DNA of 64,000 nt from Flavobacterium salmonis. Its GTDB lineage: Bacteria > Bacteroidota > Bacteroidia > Flavobacteriales > Flavobacteriaceae. The number at the start of each line of letters is the position of its first letter. Within the stretch, counting starts at the first letter, position 1. The translations under genes were made by a program, and so were the position numbers. The notes under the pieces are model-generated. The model was not told the origin of the DNA. It ran no database searches and worked only from the letters and a program-made list of their open reading frames with translations. This document shows, piece after piece, positions 44,745 to 53,411 of the stretch. The stretch lies in contig NZ_CAIJDP010000053.1 in the NCBI RefSeq assembly GCF_903819435.1, positions 1 to 64,000 of the forward strand, read 5' to 3'.

Positions 44745-45183
44745 TAATAGAATAAAACGTAAAATTTACGGAATTATCGGTGCATTAATAACACTGATAG
44801 TTCCGTTTTTTTTAATGTTGCAAAATCATAATAATCATTTAGAATCAGATCAGTCTTTATGTCCTTTTAAAATGCTTACCGGATTTCCTTGTCCGGGTTG
44901 CGGTATAACTAAATCGTTGGTATACTTTTATCAGGGAGATATTTATAAAAGTATTAGCTATCATATTTTAGGCCCGTTTGTAATTCTTTTTTGCTGTCTG
45001 ACAATTATTGTGTTAACAGTAGAGATAATTAATAAAAAAGAATATTTTACCACTCTTTTATACAATAAAAAATTAGCTTATAATCTGGCTTATTTTCTGG
45101 CTATTTATCACTTTGTAAGATTGATAGTTTTTATTGCAAACCATTCTTTTGATGCTATTTTGCATCAGTCTGTCTGGTTTTAA
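44719..45183 (+). CDS. DUF2752 family membrane protein
   Basis: 154 residues if a GTG at 44719 is used, which overlaps the DUF4234 gene by 26 bases. The motif CPFKMLTGFPCPGCGITKS and YHILGPFVILF define DUF2752, a small membrane family with a conserved P-C-P-G-C-G. The first membrane segment (KIYGIIGALITLIVPFFLML) lies between the GTG and the first in-frame ATG, so the ATG would cut it off, which favours the GTG or an unrecognised start. The start is therefore uncertain. Confidence 0.78.
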   Translation: MTSTDCINNNRIKRKIYGIIGALITLIVPFFLMLQNHNNHLESDQSLCPFKMLTGFPCPGCGITKSLVYFYQGDIYKSISYHILGPFVILFCCLTIIVLTVEIINKKEYFTTLLYNKKLAYNLAYFLAIYHFVRLIVFIANHSFDAILHQSVWF

Positions 45184-45186
45184 AAT

Positions 45187-45410
45187 AAAAAAAAATCCCA
45201 ACCACAAGGGAGGGCACTGAAAAAGTGGCTATTTATCAAAAGAGGTTGTTTTCAAATATGAAAACAACCTCTTTTTCTTTAATGTATTCGGATAGGTGAT
45301 TGAGAACATTTCGTACAGACGATTCTCAGAGCCTCCATTTTACTTGTAAAATTACCTTTTTAATTTTAAAGGACTTTTTCAGTGCCCTCCCACAAGGTTA
45401 GGATTTTTTT
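45187..45410. terminator. Bidirectional terminator split by a MITE
   Basis: The outer parts, A-run plus ATCCCAACC (45196-45203) and GGTTAGGAT plus T-run (45396-45410), would make a terminator with loop ACAA for both convergent genes if the 180-bp element and one target copy were removed. The insertion lies in the loop. Confidence 0.75.
45210..45389. mobile_element. MITE with 17-bp terminal inverted repeats
   Basis: 180 bases, ends GAGGGCACTGAAAAAGT (45210-45226) and its perfect complement (45373-45389), flanked by direct repeats CCACAAGG (45202-45209 and 45390-45397). Because the flank and ends run together as G/C, the duplication could be read as 4, 6 or 8 bases. Inside is a 17-bp perfect stem with an AATA loop (45238-45254 / 45259-45275) and no transposase. 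The parent IS family is not identified; a 14-base partial match to the end lies at 85-98. Confidence 0.85.
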
Positions 45411-45423
45411 TTATTTTTCTTTA

Positions 45424-47232
45424 TTAATTAATGTCCTCTTTCTCAGCTAATTTACGCTCCAGTTCAATCTGAAACTCTTCTATTACAGGTTTCATCGTAC
45501 TTTCAGGAATATCTGCAATCCTGATGTACATTAAACCATCGACTGCATTGTTAAACAACGGATCAACATTAAAAGCTACTACTCGCGCATTTTGTTTGAT
45601 ATATTTTTTGATTAATACCGGCAAACGCAAGTTCCCTGGTTCCAGTTCATCAATAATTTTATCAAATTTGTTAAGGTCTGATTCTGCTTCGTCAAAAATA
45701 AAATCTTTGTCAGCGTCTTTCAGTTTTACCTTATAAGCCTTTTTCGGATGAATATACTGAGCGATATAAGGATCATAATAGTTTGACTTCATAAATTCAA
45801 TCATCAGCGATTTTGAGAAGTCAGAGAACTGGTTACTGATGCTTACGCCACCCAATAAATATTTATGTTCCGGATAACGCAAAGTCGTATGAATAATTCC
45901 TTTCCATAGTAAGAACAATGGCATAGGTTTTTGCTGGTATTCTTTGACGATAAACGCACGACCCATTTCTATTGATTTATGCATCATATCATGCAACTCC
46001 GGTTCAAATCTAAAAAGATCGTTCAGGTAGAAGCCTTCAATGCCGTATTTTGGGTAAATTTCAGAGCCTAATCCCATACGGTAAGCACCGGCAATTTTTT
46101 TAGTATCCTCATCCCACAAAAACATATGATGGTAATACTGGTCAAACTGGTCTAAATCTATTGATTCATTGGTTCCTTCACCTACTTCACGAAAAGTAAT
46201 TTCGCGTAAACGGCCAATTTCATGCAAAATATTCGGTATCGATTTTGCTCTTGCAAAAAAGACTTCATAATTTTTACTTTGCAATAAACGACAGTCACTG
46301 TTTCGTAAAGCATCTACTTCAGCAATCATTTTTGCTTCATTTGCAGGAGTAGCAATTTTTTTAGGTGCTTTCGTAATTTTTAAATTAGCCGTATCCAGTA
46401 ACTTATGATCTTTTTCAAAAGGATTGGCCAGCATATAGGTTTTCTTTCTTAAAAACTCAGAGTATTCTTCAAACGATTCAATTTCGTTTTGTTCGTTTAC
46501 CGAAATTGGTTTGCCGATACGAACCTTAATAACACGGTCTTTTTGAGTAAGCAATTCCGATGGTAATTTTGCAGTACGCAAAGTATCATCAATTTTAGAA
46601 AGCCAATAGAACAATCTGCTGTTTTTGGCATGAAAATAAATCGGGACAACCGGAACTTTAGCTTTTCTAATTAGTTTTAAAGCTCCTTCTTCCCAAGGTT
46701 TGTCAACTACCAGTTTTCCATCTCTGTAAGTCGACACTTCCCCGGCAGGGAAAATACCCAAAGGTTTTCCATCACTTAAATGACGTAAGGTTTCCTTAAT
46801 TCCAACCACGCTGGATTTAGCATCCCTATGATTTTCAAAAGGATTAACCGGCATGATATATTTTTTAAGCGGAACAATTCGGTGTAATAAAAAGTTGGCA
46901 ATAATCTTGAAATTAGGTTCTCTTTCAAGCATTAATTTCAATAATAAAATACCATCAATTCCTCCAAGCGGATGATTTGAAATAGTGATATAAGCACCAT
47001 CTTTAGGCAAACGTTTTAAGTCTTCTTCCGGAATTTCAAACTTAATTTGTAATTCATCCAATACTCCGTTCAAAAAAGGAACGTCTTCTAAATGTTTATT
47101 ATGATCGTATATTTTATTAAGGGTTGATATCTTAAGAACCTTCATAAGAATCCAGCCTGAAAAAGTACCGAAAACCCCGTACTTCTCAACATTTATCGCC
47201 TTTGCAACTTCTTTCGCGGTAACTAAACCCAT
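45424..47232 (-). CDS. olsF: Bifunctional acyltransferase, OlsF type (ornithine lipid synthesis)
   Basis: 602 residues in two parts. The N-terminal half (about 60-290) is a PlsC-like acyltransferase with ISNHPLGGIDGILLLKL (H-x4-D) and FPAGEVSTYRDGK. The C-terminal half (about 310-560) is an OlsB/hemolysin-like GNAT acyltransferase (LREITFREVGEGTNES, MGRAFIVKEYQQKPM). Family knowledge: OlsF, reported in Serratia and Flavobacterium johnsoniae, makes ornithine lipids by adding both acyl chains. Assignment by architecture only. It is convergent to the DUF2752 gene, across the MITE. Confidence 0.78.
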   Translation of the reverse strand: MGLVTAKEVAKAINVEKYGVFGTFSGWILMKVLKISTLNKIYDHNKHLEDVPFLNGVLDELQIKFEIPEEDLKRLPKDGAYITISNHPLGGIDGILLLKLMLEREPNFKIIANFLLHRIVPLKKYIMPVNPFENHRDAKSSVVGIKETLRHLSDGKPLGIFPAGEVSTYRDGKLVVDKPWEEGALKLIRKAKVPVVPIYFHAKNSRLFYWLSKIDDTLRTAKLPSELLTQKDRVIKVRIGKPISVNEQNEIESFEEYSEFLRKKTYMLANPFEKDHKLLDTANLKITKAPKKIATPANEAKMIAEVDALRNSDCRLLQSKNYEVFFARAKSIPNILHEIGRLREITFREVGEGTNESIDLDQFDQYYHHMFLWDEDTKKIAGAYRMGLGSEIYPKYGIEGFYLNDLFRFEPELHDMMHKSIEMGRAFIVKEYQQKPMPLFLLWKGIIHTTLRYPEHKYLLGGVSISNQFSDFSKSLMIEFMKSNYYDPYIAQYIHPKKAYKVKLKDADKDFIFDEAESDLNKFDKIIDELEPGNLRLPVLIKKYIKQNARVVAFNVDPLFNNAVDGLMYIRIADIPESTMKPVIEEFQIELERKLAEKEDIN

Positions 47233-47321
47233 CTACTATTTTTAATTTATTAGAACAGCGAACAAAGATAACAAAAAACTCTACTTTTAGTGTTTGTTAT
47301 GTAAACTTTCCGCTTTTTTAT

Positions 47322-47329
47322 TACTTTTG
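47322..47329 (+). promoter_or_regulatory. -7 box of xth
   Basis: TACTTTTG fits TAnnTTTG, 18 bases before the xth ATG. A TTTG at 47293-47296 is somewhat too far upstream to be an ideal -33. Confidence 0.45.
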
Positions 47330-47347
47330 AAATTCTAAAAAAATCGA

Positions 47348-48109
47348 ATGAAAATTATTTCTTATAACGTAAACGGAATACGCGCTGCTATTTCAAAAGG
47401 CTTTATCAACTGGCTTCAACAGGCTAATCCTGATGTTATTTGTCTTCAGGAAATTAAGGCTACTCAGGAGCAGATTCCTACAGAAGATATTACTGCTGCG
47501 GGTTATCCGTACCAATATTATTATCCGGCAACCAAAAAAGGATACAGCGGTGTAGCTATTTTATCTAAAACAGAACCTAATCAGGTTGTTTATGGAACAG
47601 GAATACACCATATGGATTTTGAAGGACGAAATCTTCGTGCTGATTTTGATGATGTATCTGTAATGAGTTTGTACCTTCCTTCAGGAACAAACATAGAAAG
47701 GTTAGACCATAAATTTATGTTTATGGATGATTTTCAAGTCTATGTAAACGAATTAAGGACTACAATCCCTAATATAATTATTTGTGGCGATTACAATATT
47801 TGCCACGAAGCAATCGATATTCACGATCCGGTCCGCAACAAAACAGTATCGGGATTTTTGCCTCAGGAACGTGCCTGGCTGGACGGATTTATGAAGTCCG
47901 GTTTTATCGACAGTTTCCGTCATTTCAACAAAGATCCGCATCATTATACATGGTGGAGTTACCGCGCTGGAGCAAGAGGAAACAACAAAGGCTGGCGTAT
48001 CGATTACAATTTGGTAAGCGAACCTTTAGAGCACAGATTAAAACGTGCCGTAATCCTTCCGGATGCCATACATTCAGACCATTGCCCGGTTTTAGTCGAA
48101 ATTGAGTAA
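47348..48109 (+). CDS. xth: Exodeoxyribonuclease III
   Basis: 253 residues, the size of Xth/ExoA. AP endonuclease and 3'-5' exonuclease of base-excision repair. Seen are ISYNVNGIRAAISKGF, the metal-binding Glu in VICLQEIKATQEQ, IICGDYNICHEAIDI with the D-x-N pair, and the final IHSDHCPVLVEIE with Asp-His. Complete and monocistronic. Confidence 0.96.
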   Translation: MKIISYNVNGIRAAISKGFINWLQQANPDVICLQEIKATQEQIPTEDITAAGYPYQYYYPATKKGYSGVAILSKTEPNQVVYGTGIHHMDFEGRNLRADFDDVSVMSLYLPSGTNIERLDHKFMFMDDFQVYVNELRTTIPNIIICGDYNICHEAIDIHDPVRNKTVSGFLPQERAWLDGFMKSGFIDSFRHFNKDPHHYTWWSYRAGARGNNKGWRIDYNLVSEPLEHRLKRAVILPDAIHSDHCPVLVEIE

Positions 48110-48165
48110 TTTTGGTATTGTTATTGTTAGAAAAAGGTCAGTTTTAAGTCAAAATAATTGTCATC

Positions 48166-48181
48166 CTGAGCGGAGTCGAAG
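48166..48181. repeat. Single arm of the CTGAGCGGAGTCGAAG repeat
   Basis: Left arm of the palindrome, in the gap between xth and the OmpA gene, preceded by GTCATC, which is also seen in inverse after the other copies (GATGAC). Confidence 0.7.
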
Positions 48182-48346
48182 CTTTAAGATTAAAAGTAAG
48201 GAGCTAATTCCTGCTTTTCACTGCAATCTTTTTGTTTTTAAAGAAAAAACTAAAAGGATTTCCGTTTCAATCAGGGCTAGGGCTTCACGGTAATAAGAAT
48301 TTCAAGAAAGAATAATAACCTAATTTATTAAATACCATAAACAAAA

Positions 48347-49288
48347 ATGATTAAAAAAGCCTCACTGGGATTGCTTGTTATAGCTCTTTCGACGTCTTGT
48401 GTTTCCAAAAAAATATACAACGATCTGGAAACAAAATATTCAGATTTAAAAAAAGAAAACCGTTCTATTGCTGATGAAAACGCAGATCTAAAAACGGCAA
48501 AAAACCAATTAGAATTAGATCGTGATAAATTAGCCAAAGATTTAGCAAGTACAAAAGATGATTTAGCCAAACAAAAAGCTGATTTAGCTGCTGCACAAAG
48601 TAAATACAAGGTTTTACAGGATTCGTACAATGCTCTTGAAAAGAACAGTAATGACGCTTTAGAGAAAAACATGAGTAAAAACCGTGATTTATTGGCTGAA
48701 TTAGAAGCAAAATCAAAAAAATTAGCTGAAGAACAGGCTCGTTTGGATAAAACAGCAAGCCGTCTGAACGAACTTGAAGCTATGATTGCTGCAAAAGAAG
48801 AAGCTATGAGAAAGCTGAAAGAAACGTTGTCTAAAGCTTTAAATGGTTTCGAAGGAAAAGGACTTACTGTAGAACAGAAAAACGGAAAAGTATACGTTTC
48901 TATGGAAAACAAATTACTTTTTAATTCAGGGAGCTGGGCAGTGGGTTCAGAAGGTAGAAAAGCGGTTGTAGAATTAGGAAAAGTTTTAGGAGACAACCCG
49001 GATCTTTCTGTCCTAATTGAAGGACATACAGATGATGATCCATACGCAGGTTCAGGACCAATTGCAAATAACTGGGATTTATCTACCAAAAGAGCGACTG
49101 CAATTGTGGCTATTTTAAGTGAAAATACTAAAATCAACAAACAAAAATTAACAGCTGCCGGTCGTAGCGAGTTTTCTCCTTTGGCAAGCAACGCAACTCC
49201 TGAAGGAAAAGCTAAAAATCGCAGAATCGAAATCATCTTAACACCAAGATTAGATGAAATCGCTGATATGTTAAACAGCATCAACTAA
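48347..49288 (+). CDS. OmpA-family lipoprotein with coiled coil
   Basis: 313 residues. Lipoprotein signal (MIKKASLGLLVIALSTSC, lipobox LSTSC), then a long coiled coil (about 25-165, rich in Lys/Glu/Leu heptads), then an OmpA-like peptidoglycan-binding domain (LIEGHTDDDPYAGSG, DLSTKRATAIVAIL, LTAAGRSEFSPLASNAT, KNRRIEIILTP). Likely an outer-membrane lipoprotein that tethers the envelope. A terminator follows. Confidence 0.92.
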   Translation: MIKKASLGLLVIALSTSCVSKKIYNDLETKYSDLKKENRSIADENADLKTAKNQLELDRDKLAKDLASTKDDLAKQKADLAAAQSKYKVLQDSYNALEKNSNDALEKNMSKNRDLLAELEAKSKKLAEEQARLDKTASRLNELEAMIAAKEEAMRKLKETLSKALNGFEGKGLTVEQKNGKVYVSMENKLLFNSGSWAVGSEGRKAVVELGKVLGDNPDLSVLIEGHTDDDPYAGSGPIANNWDLSTKRATAIVAILSENTKINKQKLTAAGRSEFSPLASNATPEGKAKNRRIEIILTPRLDEIADMLNSIN

Positions 49289-49307
49289 GCTGATTTTTAT
49301 AACATTT

Positions 49308-49346
49308 AAAAGGCTCAGAGTTTTTTAATACTTTGAGCCTTTTTTT
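49308..49346 (+). terminator. Terminator of the OmpA gene
   Basis: AAAAGGCTCA / TGAGCCTTTT stem with T run, 20 bases after the stop codon of the OmpA-family gene. Confidence 0.85.
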
Positions 49347-49365
49347 ATTGATATGATTTTATAAA

Positions 49366-50532
49366 TTATGCTTTTTCAATTAAAATACTCACGGCATTTC
49401 CTCCAAAACCTACTGCATTAATGAGTACTTTTTTTATGGTTTTCGTCTGATTTTGAGCTTTCGCAAAGGGAACATTGATAAACTTATCGTGCTGTATCAT
49501 CAAAAGCGCTAATTCTAAACTTAAAATTCCTGAAGCTCCAAAAGTGTGACCGATTTTCCATTTATTTGTAGTAAGTAATGGTAAGTTTTCTCCAAAAACT
49601 TTTTCAATCGCACGTAGTTCCGTTAAATCGCCTTTTATGGTTCCGGGAGCGTGCATAACGATTACGTCTACATCTTTTAAATTGGTTTTTTTTAAAGCCA
49701 TTTTCATAGATTTCTGAAAGCAGTCCGCTTCTGCAGAAATCGAAATATTATGTTCCAGAATCTCAGTTGCATATCCAACTCCGGTAATATACGCAATTGC
49801 ATTATCTGCTTTGCCAGCTTCCAGACAGCAAACGCCCGATGCTTCACCTAAAATCATCGTATTTTGCGTTTTCTCAAAATCAAAAGCGAGATTTGGCCAT
49901 GCTTCCTCTGTTTGATTAATACGTGAATATATTTTTAAAGCTCTCATTTGAGCAATCGTAAAATCGGTTAAGGGAGCTTCACTTCCGCCAACTAAAAATT
50001 TATCTGCCATTCCTGATTTTAGCCATGCTACGCCATTTAGTATTGCATGAAGAGCGGTAGAACAGGTAATCGAATGCGAAATTTCAGGACCGGTGCTTTG
50101 TAAATCGTGTGCAATCCAGGAAGAAATATTTCCTAAAGTGGTGGTAGGAGAGGCAAGAGTCTGCGCTTTTCCGGTATCGATGTATTCCTTGTAATGTTTT
50201 TCGAATAAATCAGTTGCGCCACGTGAAGAACCTATGTTGATCCCGAATGTATCTCCTGATTTCCAGCCTGCGTGTTCAACCGCTTTTCGCGAAGCTGCCA
50301 ATGCAAACAAAACAGAATCATCCAAAAATTTATATTTAGGATCCGATTCTCTTACTTCAGCTATAATTTGTTTGGTGTCAGCTTCAAGTACCGCTACAGA
50401 AGTTTCCTGCTGATCTAAGAACTGCTGCGAAAAGCAATGTTGATCGTTAAGGTATTTTTTCCAGACTTCTTCATGATTATTTCCTAATGGAGAAATAGAC
50501 GAAAATGCTGTTATGGAGATTTTAGTATTCAA
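49366..50532 (-). CDS. Beta-ketoacyl synthase family protein, next to biotin genes
   Basis: 388 residues of the KAS/thiolase fold. The condensing triad is visible: C157 in SITCSTALHA, H294 in VMHAPGTIKGD, H329 in KIGHTFGASG. It is a little shorter than standard FabF. Being on the same strand just behind bioA, it may condense a precursor step for pimeloyl chain synthesis, but a fatty-acid role or another aryl/polyene role cannot be excluded. A 240-base repeat-rich gap separates it from bioA. Confidence 0.88.
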   Translation of the reverse strand: MNTKISITAFSSISPLGNNHEEVWKKYLNDQHCFSQQFLDQQETSVAVLEADTKQIIAEVRESDPKYKFLDDSVLFALAASRKAVEHAGWKSGDTFGINIGSSRGATDLFEKHYKEYIDTGKAQTLASPTTTLGNISSWIAHDLQSTGPEISHSITCSTALHAILNGVAWLKSGMADKFLVGGSEAPLTDFTIAQMRALKIYSRINQTEEAWPNLAFDFEKTQNTMILGEASGVCCLEAGKADNAIAYITGVGYATEILEHNISISAEADCFQKSMKMALKKTNLKDVDVIVMHAPGTIKGDLTELRAIEKVFGENLPLLTTNKWKIGHTFGASGILSLELALLMIQHDKFINVPFAKAQNQTKTIKKVLINAVGFGGNAVSILIEKA

Positions 50533-50542
50533 TTTTTTTTAT

Positions 50543-50760
50543 TTAACCGCAAAGTTCGCAAAAGTTTACGCAAAGTTTGCAGGGTTTTAAATAAAAATTA
50601 AACCATATAAGTGATTTAATTTTGAGTGTTTTACTTTTCTTATATACCATTCAATTTCTGGCTTATGGAGTCGAGCCTTTGTTTTCATAAGCCTTCGACT
50701 CCGCTCAGGATGACAGTAAGGTATGCGAGGCAAAGTTAAATGAACTTATATCTCTTATAT
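50543..50760. repeat. Repeat-rich gap upstream of the ketosynthase
   Basis: It holds AACCGCAAAGTTCGCAAAAG, several CGCAAAGTTT and ACTTATAT motifs, and the arm CTTCGACTCCGCTCAG at 50693-50708 with a damaged left partner (GGCTTATGGAGTCGAGCC). The pattern closely follows the gap at 6849-7020, so the two are copies of a long compound repeat. Confidence 0.6.
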
Positions 50761-50772
50761 GGTTTTTAGTAG

Positions 50773-52044
50773 CTAGACCATTTCAATAGCTTCTTCAATG
50801 GTTTTGTAAACTTTTTGAAGCTGTTCGTTTGTCATGATATATGGAGGTAAAATATAAACTATGTTTCCAACCGGACGTAAAACAACACCATTTTCAATAA
50901 AAAAATTATACAATTTGGTGCGCATAGAACCGTAATAGCTTTCCTCAGAATCGGATTTTATTTCAACGGCAAAAATAACTCCTAATGTTCTGGCTGTAAT
51001 TACTTTTGGATGACTTTCGATTTTCTTTTGGAACTCTAAATGATTTTTATTGATTCTCTCAATATTAGTCTGCATTTCATCGGTTTGCAGTAAATCGATA
51101 CTTGCCAAAGCTGCTGCACAACCTGTTGGATTTGCAGTAAAAGTATGGCCGTGAAATAATGCTTTATTAATATCATCGTCATAAAAAGCATCAAAAACCT
51201 TCTGGGTAAAAGTCGTAATTGCCATCGGAATTGTTCCGCCGGTTAAAGCTTTAGACAAACAAATCATGTCTGGATCTGCATCAACATAGTCCATTGCAAA
51301 GGTTTTTCCGGTTTTACCAAAACCTGTCATTACTTCATCAGCAATGGTTAAAACCTTATTTTCTTTACAAATTTCGATTAGTTTTGCTAATGCTTCGGGT
51401 TCGTACATTACCATTCCGGCTGCTCCCTGAACGAGAGGTTCAAAAATAAATCCGGCACAATTATTTCGCTGAATTACATTTTCCAGGGCCTCAAAACTCA
51501 CTTGTTCCTGACCTTTCACCGGAACCGGAATTCGAACAACATCTATAAACATTCCCTGAAAAGCCTGAGTGTAGAAAGAGATTCCGCTTGCTGCCATCGC
51601 TGCAAAAGTATCTCCGTGAAACGCATTTTCAAAAGCAATTATGGTTGTTCGTTTTTCTCCTTTATTGAAAAAATACTGTAATGCGACTTTTATGGCAACT
51701 TCGACTGCAGTTGAACCATTATCAGAAAAGAAAATTTTCTGCTGGTTCTTGGGCAAAATTTCCATCAATTTTTCAGCAACTTTTATGGCTGGTTCGTGAG
51801 TAAAACCGCCAAATAAAACGTGTTCTAAAGTTGTGAGCTGTTTGTAAATAGCATCGGCAATAAATTTATTACTGTGTCCAAATGGATTTACCCACCAGGA
51901 AGCGATCGCATCAATATATTCTTTATTGTTTTCATCCCAAAGCAAGGCGCCTTCGCCTCTCGAAATAGCAATTGGTGTTTGAGAAGTTTTGTGCTGGGTA
52001 TAAGGATGCCAAAGATATTGGCTGTCTTTTTCCTGTAAAGTCAT
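50773..52044 (-). CDS. bioA: Adenosylmethionine-8-amino-7-oxononanoate aminotransferase
   Basis: 423 residues, class III PLP aminotransferase. Makes diaminopelargonic acid for biotin. Seen are LWHPYTQHKTSQ at the start (BioA mark), DEVMTGFGKTGKTFA and CLSKALTGGTIP with the PLP-binding Lys. It is preceded by bioD at 62 bases on the same strand, so bioD-bioA form one unit. Confidence 0.95.
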   Translation of the reverse strand: MTLQEKDSQYLWHPYTQHKTSQTPIAISRGEGALLWDENNKEYIDAIASWWVNPFGHSNKFIADAIYKQLTTLEHVLFGGFTHEPAIKVAEKLMEILPKNQQKIFFSDNGSTAVEVAIKVALQYFFNKGEKRTTIIAFENAFHGDTFAAMAASGISFYTQAFQGMFIDVVRIPVPVKGQEQVSFEALENVIQRNNCAGFIFEPLVQGAAGMVMYEPEALAKLIEICKENKVLTIADEVMTGFGKTGKTFAMDYVDADPDMICLSKALTGGTIPMAITTFTQKVFDAFYDDDINKALFHGHTFTANPTGCAAALASIDLLQTDEMQTNIERINKNHLEFQKKIESHPKVITARTLGVIFAVEIKSDSEESYYGSMRTKLYNFFIENGVVLRPVGNIVYILPPYIMTNEQLQKVYKTIEEAIEMV

Positions 52045-52106
52045 GCGATTGATGATTTTAGATTTTTGATTAACGATTTCAGATTTGAACTTGATTTTTG
52101 AAGTTG

Positions 52107-52727
52107 TTATTGAAGTTGTAAAAGGTTCTCCCGAAACAAATCGGCATATTCTTTAATTATATTTTGGTCAAAATACGGTTCTTCATCAATTCTTCCAATC
52201 CATTTAATTCCGGTTTTATTCAGAATCAAACTTTCGGTTGATTTGTTTTCGCTTCCGCTAAAGATGATTCCTGCGACTTTAAAACCTCGATTCTGAATAG
52301 CTTCAATGGTCAATAAGGTATGATTAATACTTCCCAGATAATGTCTTGAAACTATAATCACTTTGTAATCAGGTTTAATTAAATCAATAATGGTATCTTT
52401 TTCGTTTAACGGAACAAAAATACCACCAGCACCTTCAATAACCAGATGATTTTTAGTTTCCGGTTGCTGGATTTCTTTTAAATCAATTATAATTCCATCA
52501 ATTTCAGCAGCTAAATGTGGACTCGCCGGGGTATTTAATTGATAAGAGTTGGAATGGAATTGAGATTTAGAATTTGAAATTCGGGATTTTACTTTATGGG
52601 TATCTGAATTGTCAAGATCGCCTGCCTGAATTGGTTTCCAATAATCTGCTTCTAAAGCTTCAACAATGATAGAAGAAGCAATTGTTTTGCCTACATCTGT
52701 GGAAATCCCGGTTACGAATAGTTTCAT
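52107..52727 (-). CDS. bioD: Dethiobiotin synthetase
   Basis: 206 residues from the ATG at 52727; the upstream in-frame start only adds eleven residues with no support. P-loop FVTGISTDVGKTIASS, carboxylate-binding EADYWKPIQAG, and VIEGAGGIFVPLNEKDT fit BioD. ATP-dependent ring closure of DAPA to dethiobiotin. A -7 box at 52749-52756 gives it its own promoter. Confidence 0.93.
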   Translation of the reverse strand: MKLFVTGISTDVGKTIASSIIVEALEADYWKPIQAGDLDNSDTHKVKSRISNSKSQFHSNSYQLNTPASPHLAAEIDGIIIDLKEIQQPETKNHLVIEGAGGIFVPLNEKDTIIDLIKPDYKVIIVSRHYLGSINHTLLTIEAIQNRGFKVAGIIFSGSENKSTESLILNKTGIKWIGRIDEEPYFDQNIIKEYADLFRENLLQLQ

Positions 52728-52748
52728 TTCTTTGTTTTTAATGGAGTA

Positions 52749-52756
52749 CAAAAATA
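52749..52756 (-). promoter_or_regulatory. -7 box of the bioD-bioA promoter
   Basis: Minus strand TATTTTTG, 22 bases before the bioD ATG and directly after the terminator of the upstream gene. No BirA-like palindrome is evident nearby. Confidence 0.45.
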
Positions 52757-52790
52757 CCAATAAAAATAAAGCCCATCATTACGATAGGCC
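52757..52790 (-). terminator. Terminator before bioD
   Basis: GCCTATC / GATGGGC stem (one wobble), followed on the minus strand by a T-rich run. It ends the sigma-factor unit seven bases after the stop of the membrane protein gene at 52797. Confidence 0.6.
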
Positions 52791-52796
52791 TGTGTT

Positions 52797-53411
52797 TTAT
52801 TCTTCTTTTAATTCATCTATTACTTTTCTTATTTCTTTTGCATATTTACCATAAAAACGATGTACCCACCATTCTAAAGCCAGTCCCATGCATATAATGG
52901 AAAAAAATACAAGTACTATAAAACCTATTAACTGCGAATTACTGATTTGATTTATTTGAAAATCGGATGATTTTGTCAGTACATAATATTGAAATCCAAT
53001 TAAACCTAACACAACAAAAGGAGTTAATGCAAAACCAAATGTTTTGTATAGTTCCATGTTTAATTTTATATCAAAATAAGTTTCATATAAACTGTCTTTT
53101 GTTTTAAGTGTAATGTTGTTTAGCCTTTTGTGAAAAAAGTAAAGTTTAGCAAGATAATAAACACATACAGCAGTAAACATGCTGAATATTAAGTAAAAAA
53201 ACATAGAAATTCTATCTGGGAATTGGTAAAAAATAGGAGCAAATCCGATTATAATGATGGAAATGATTTGGTAATAAAACTCATTTTTAAGGTTTTTTCT
53301 AATTTTGTCCAAAGGTGTATTTGCCGATTGTATTTTTTCTAAGTTATCCGGAAGAACGACATTTTCTGTCTTTTCGTTATTCCATGCGTTTTGTATGTCG
53401 TTAAGATCCAT
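52797..53411 (-). CDS. Membrane protein, likely partner of the ECF sigma factor
   Basis: 204 residues with four membrane helices (about 47-65, 70-90, 124-144 and 158-180) after a charged N-terminal tail MDLNDIQNAWNNEKTENVV. The D-L-x-x-I-Q-x-x-W start is common to Bacteroidota membrane proteins encoded next to sigma factors. The start overlaps the sigma gene by 11 bases. It may act as an anti-sigma factor, with no classical zinc motif visible, so this is inference. Confidence 0.75.
   Translation of the reverse strand: MDLNDIQNAWNNEKTENVVLPDNLEKIQSANTPLDKIRKNLKNEFYYQIISIIIIGFAPIFYQFPDRISMFFYLIFSMFTAVCVYYLAKLYFFHKRLNNITLKTKDSLYETYFDIKLNMELYKTFGFALTPFVVLGLIGFQYYVLTKSSDFQINQISNSQLIGFIVLVFFSIICMGLALEWWVHRFYGKYAKEIRKVIDELKEE

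Noticed and set aside
45280-45345. A 19-codon frame inside the MITE (MEALRIVCTKCSQSPIRIH)
   Set aside because: Too short and not like a known transposase start. It might be a remnant of the parent element but cannot be supported.
48328-49284. A 318-codon minus-strand frame fully opposite the OmpA-family gene
   Set aside because: It is the mirror of a Lys/Glu-rich coiled coil, whose complement is poor in stop codons. Its Ser/Phe-rich translation has no domain, while the plus strand has a lipobox and an OmpA domain.
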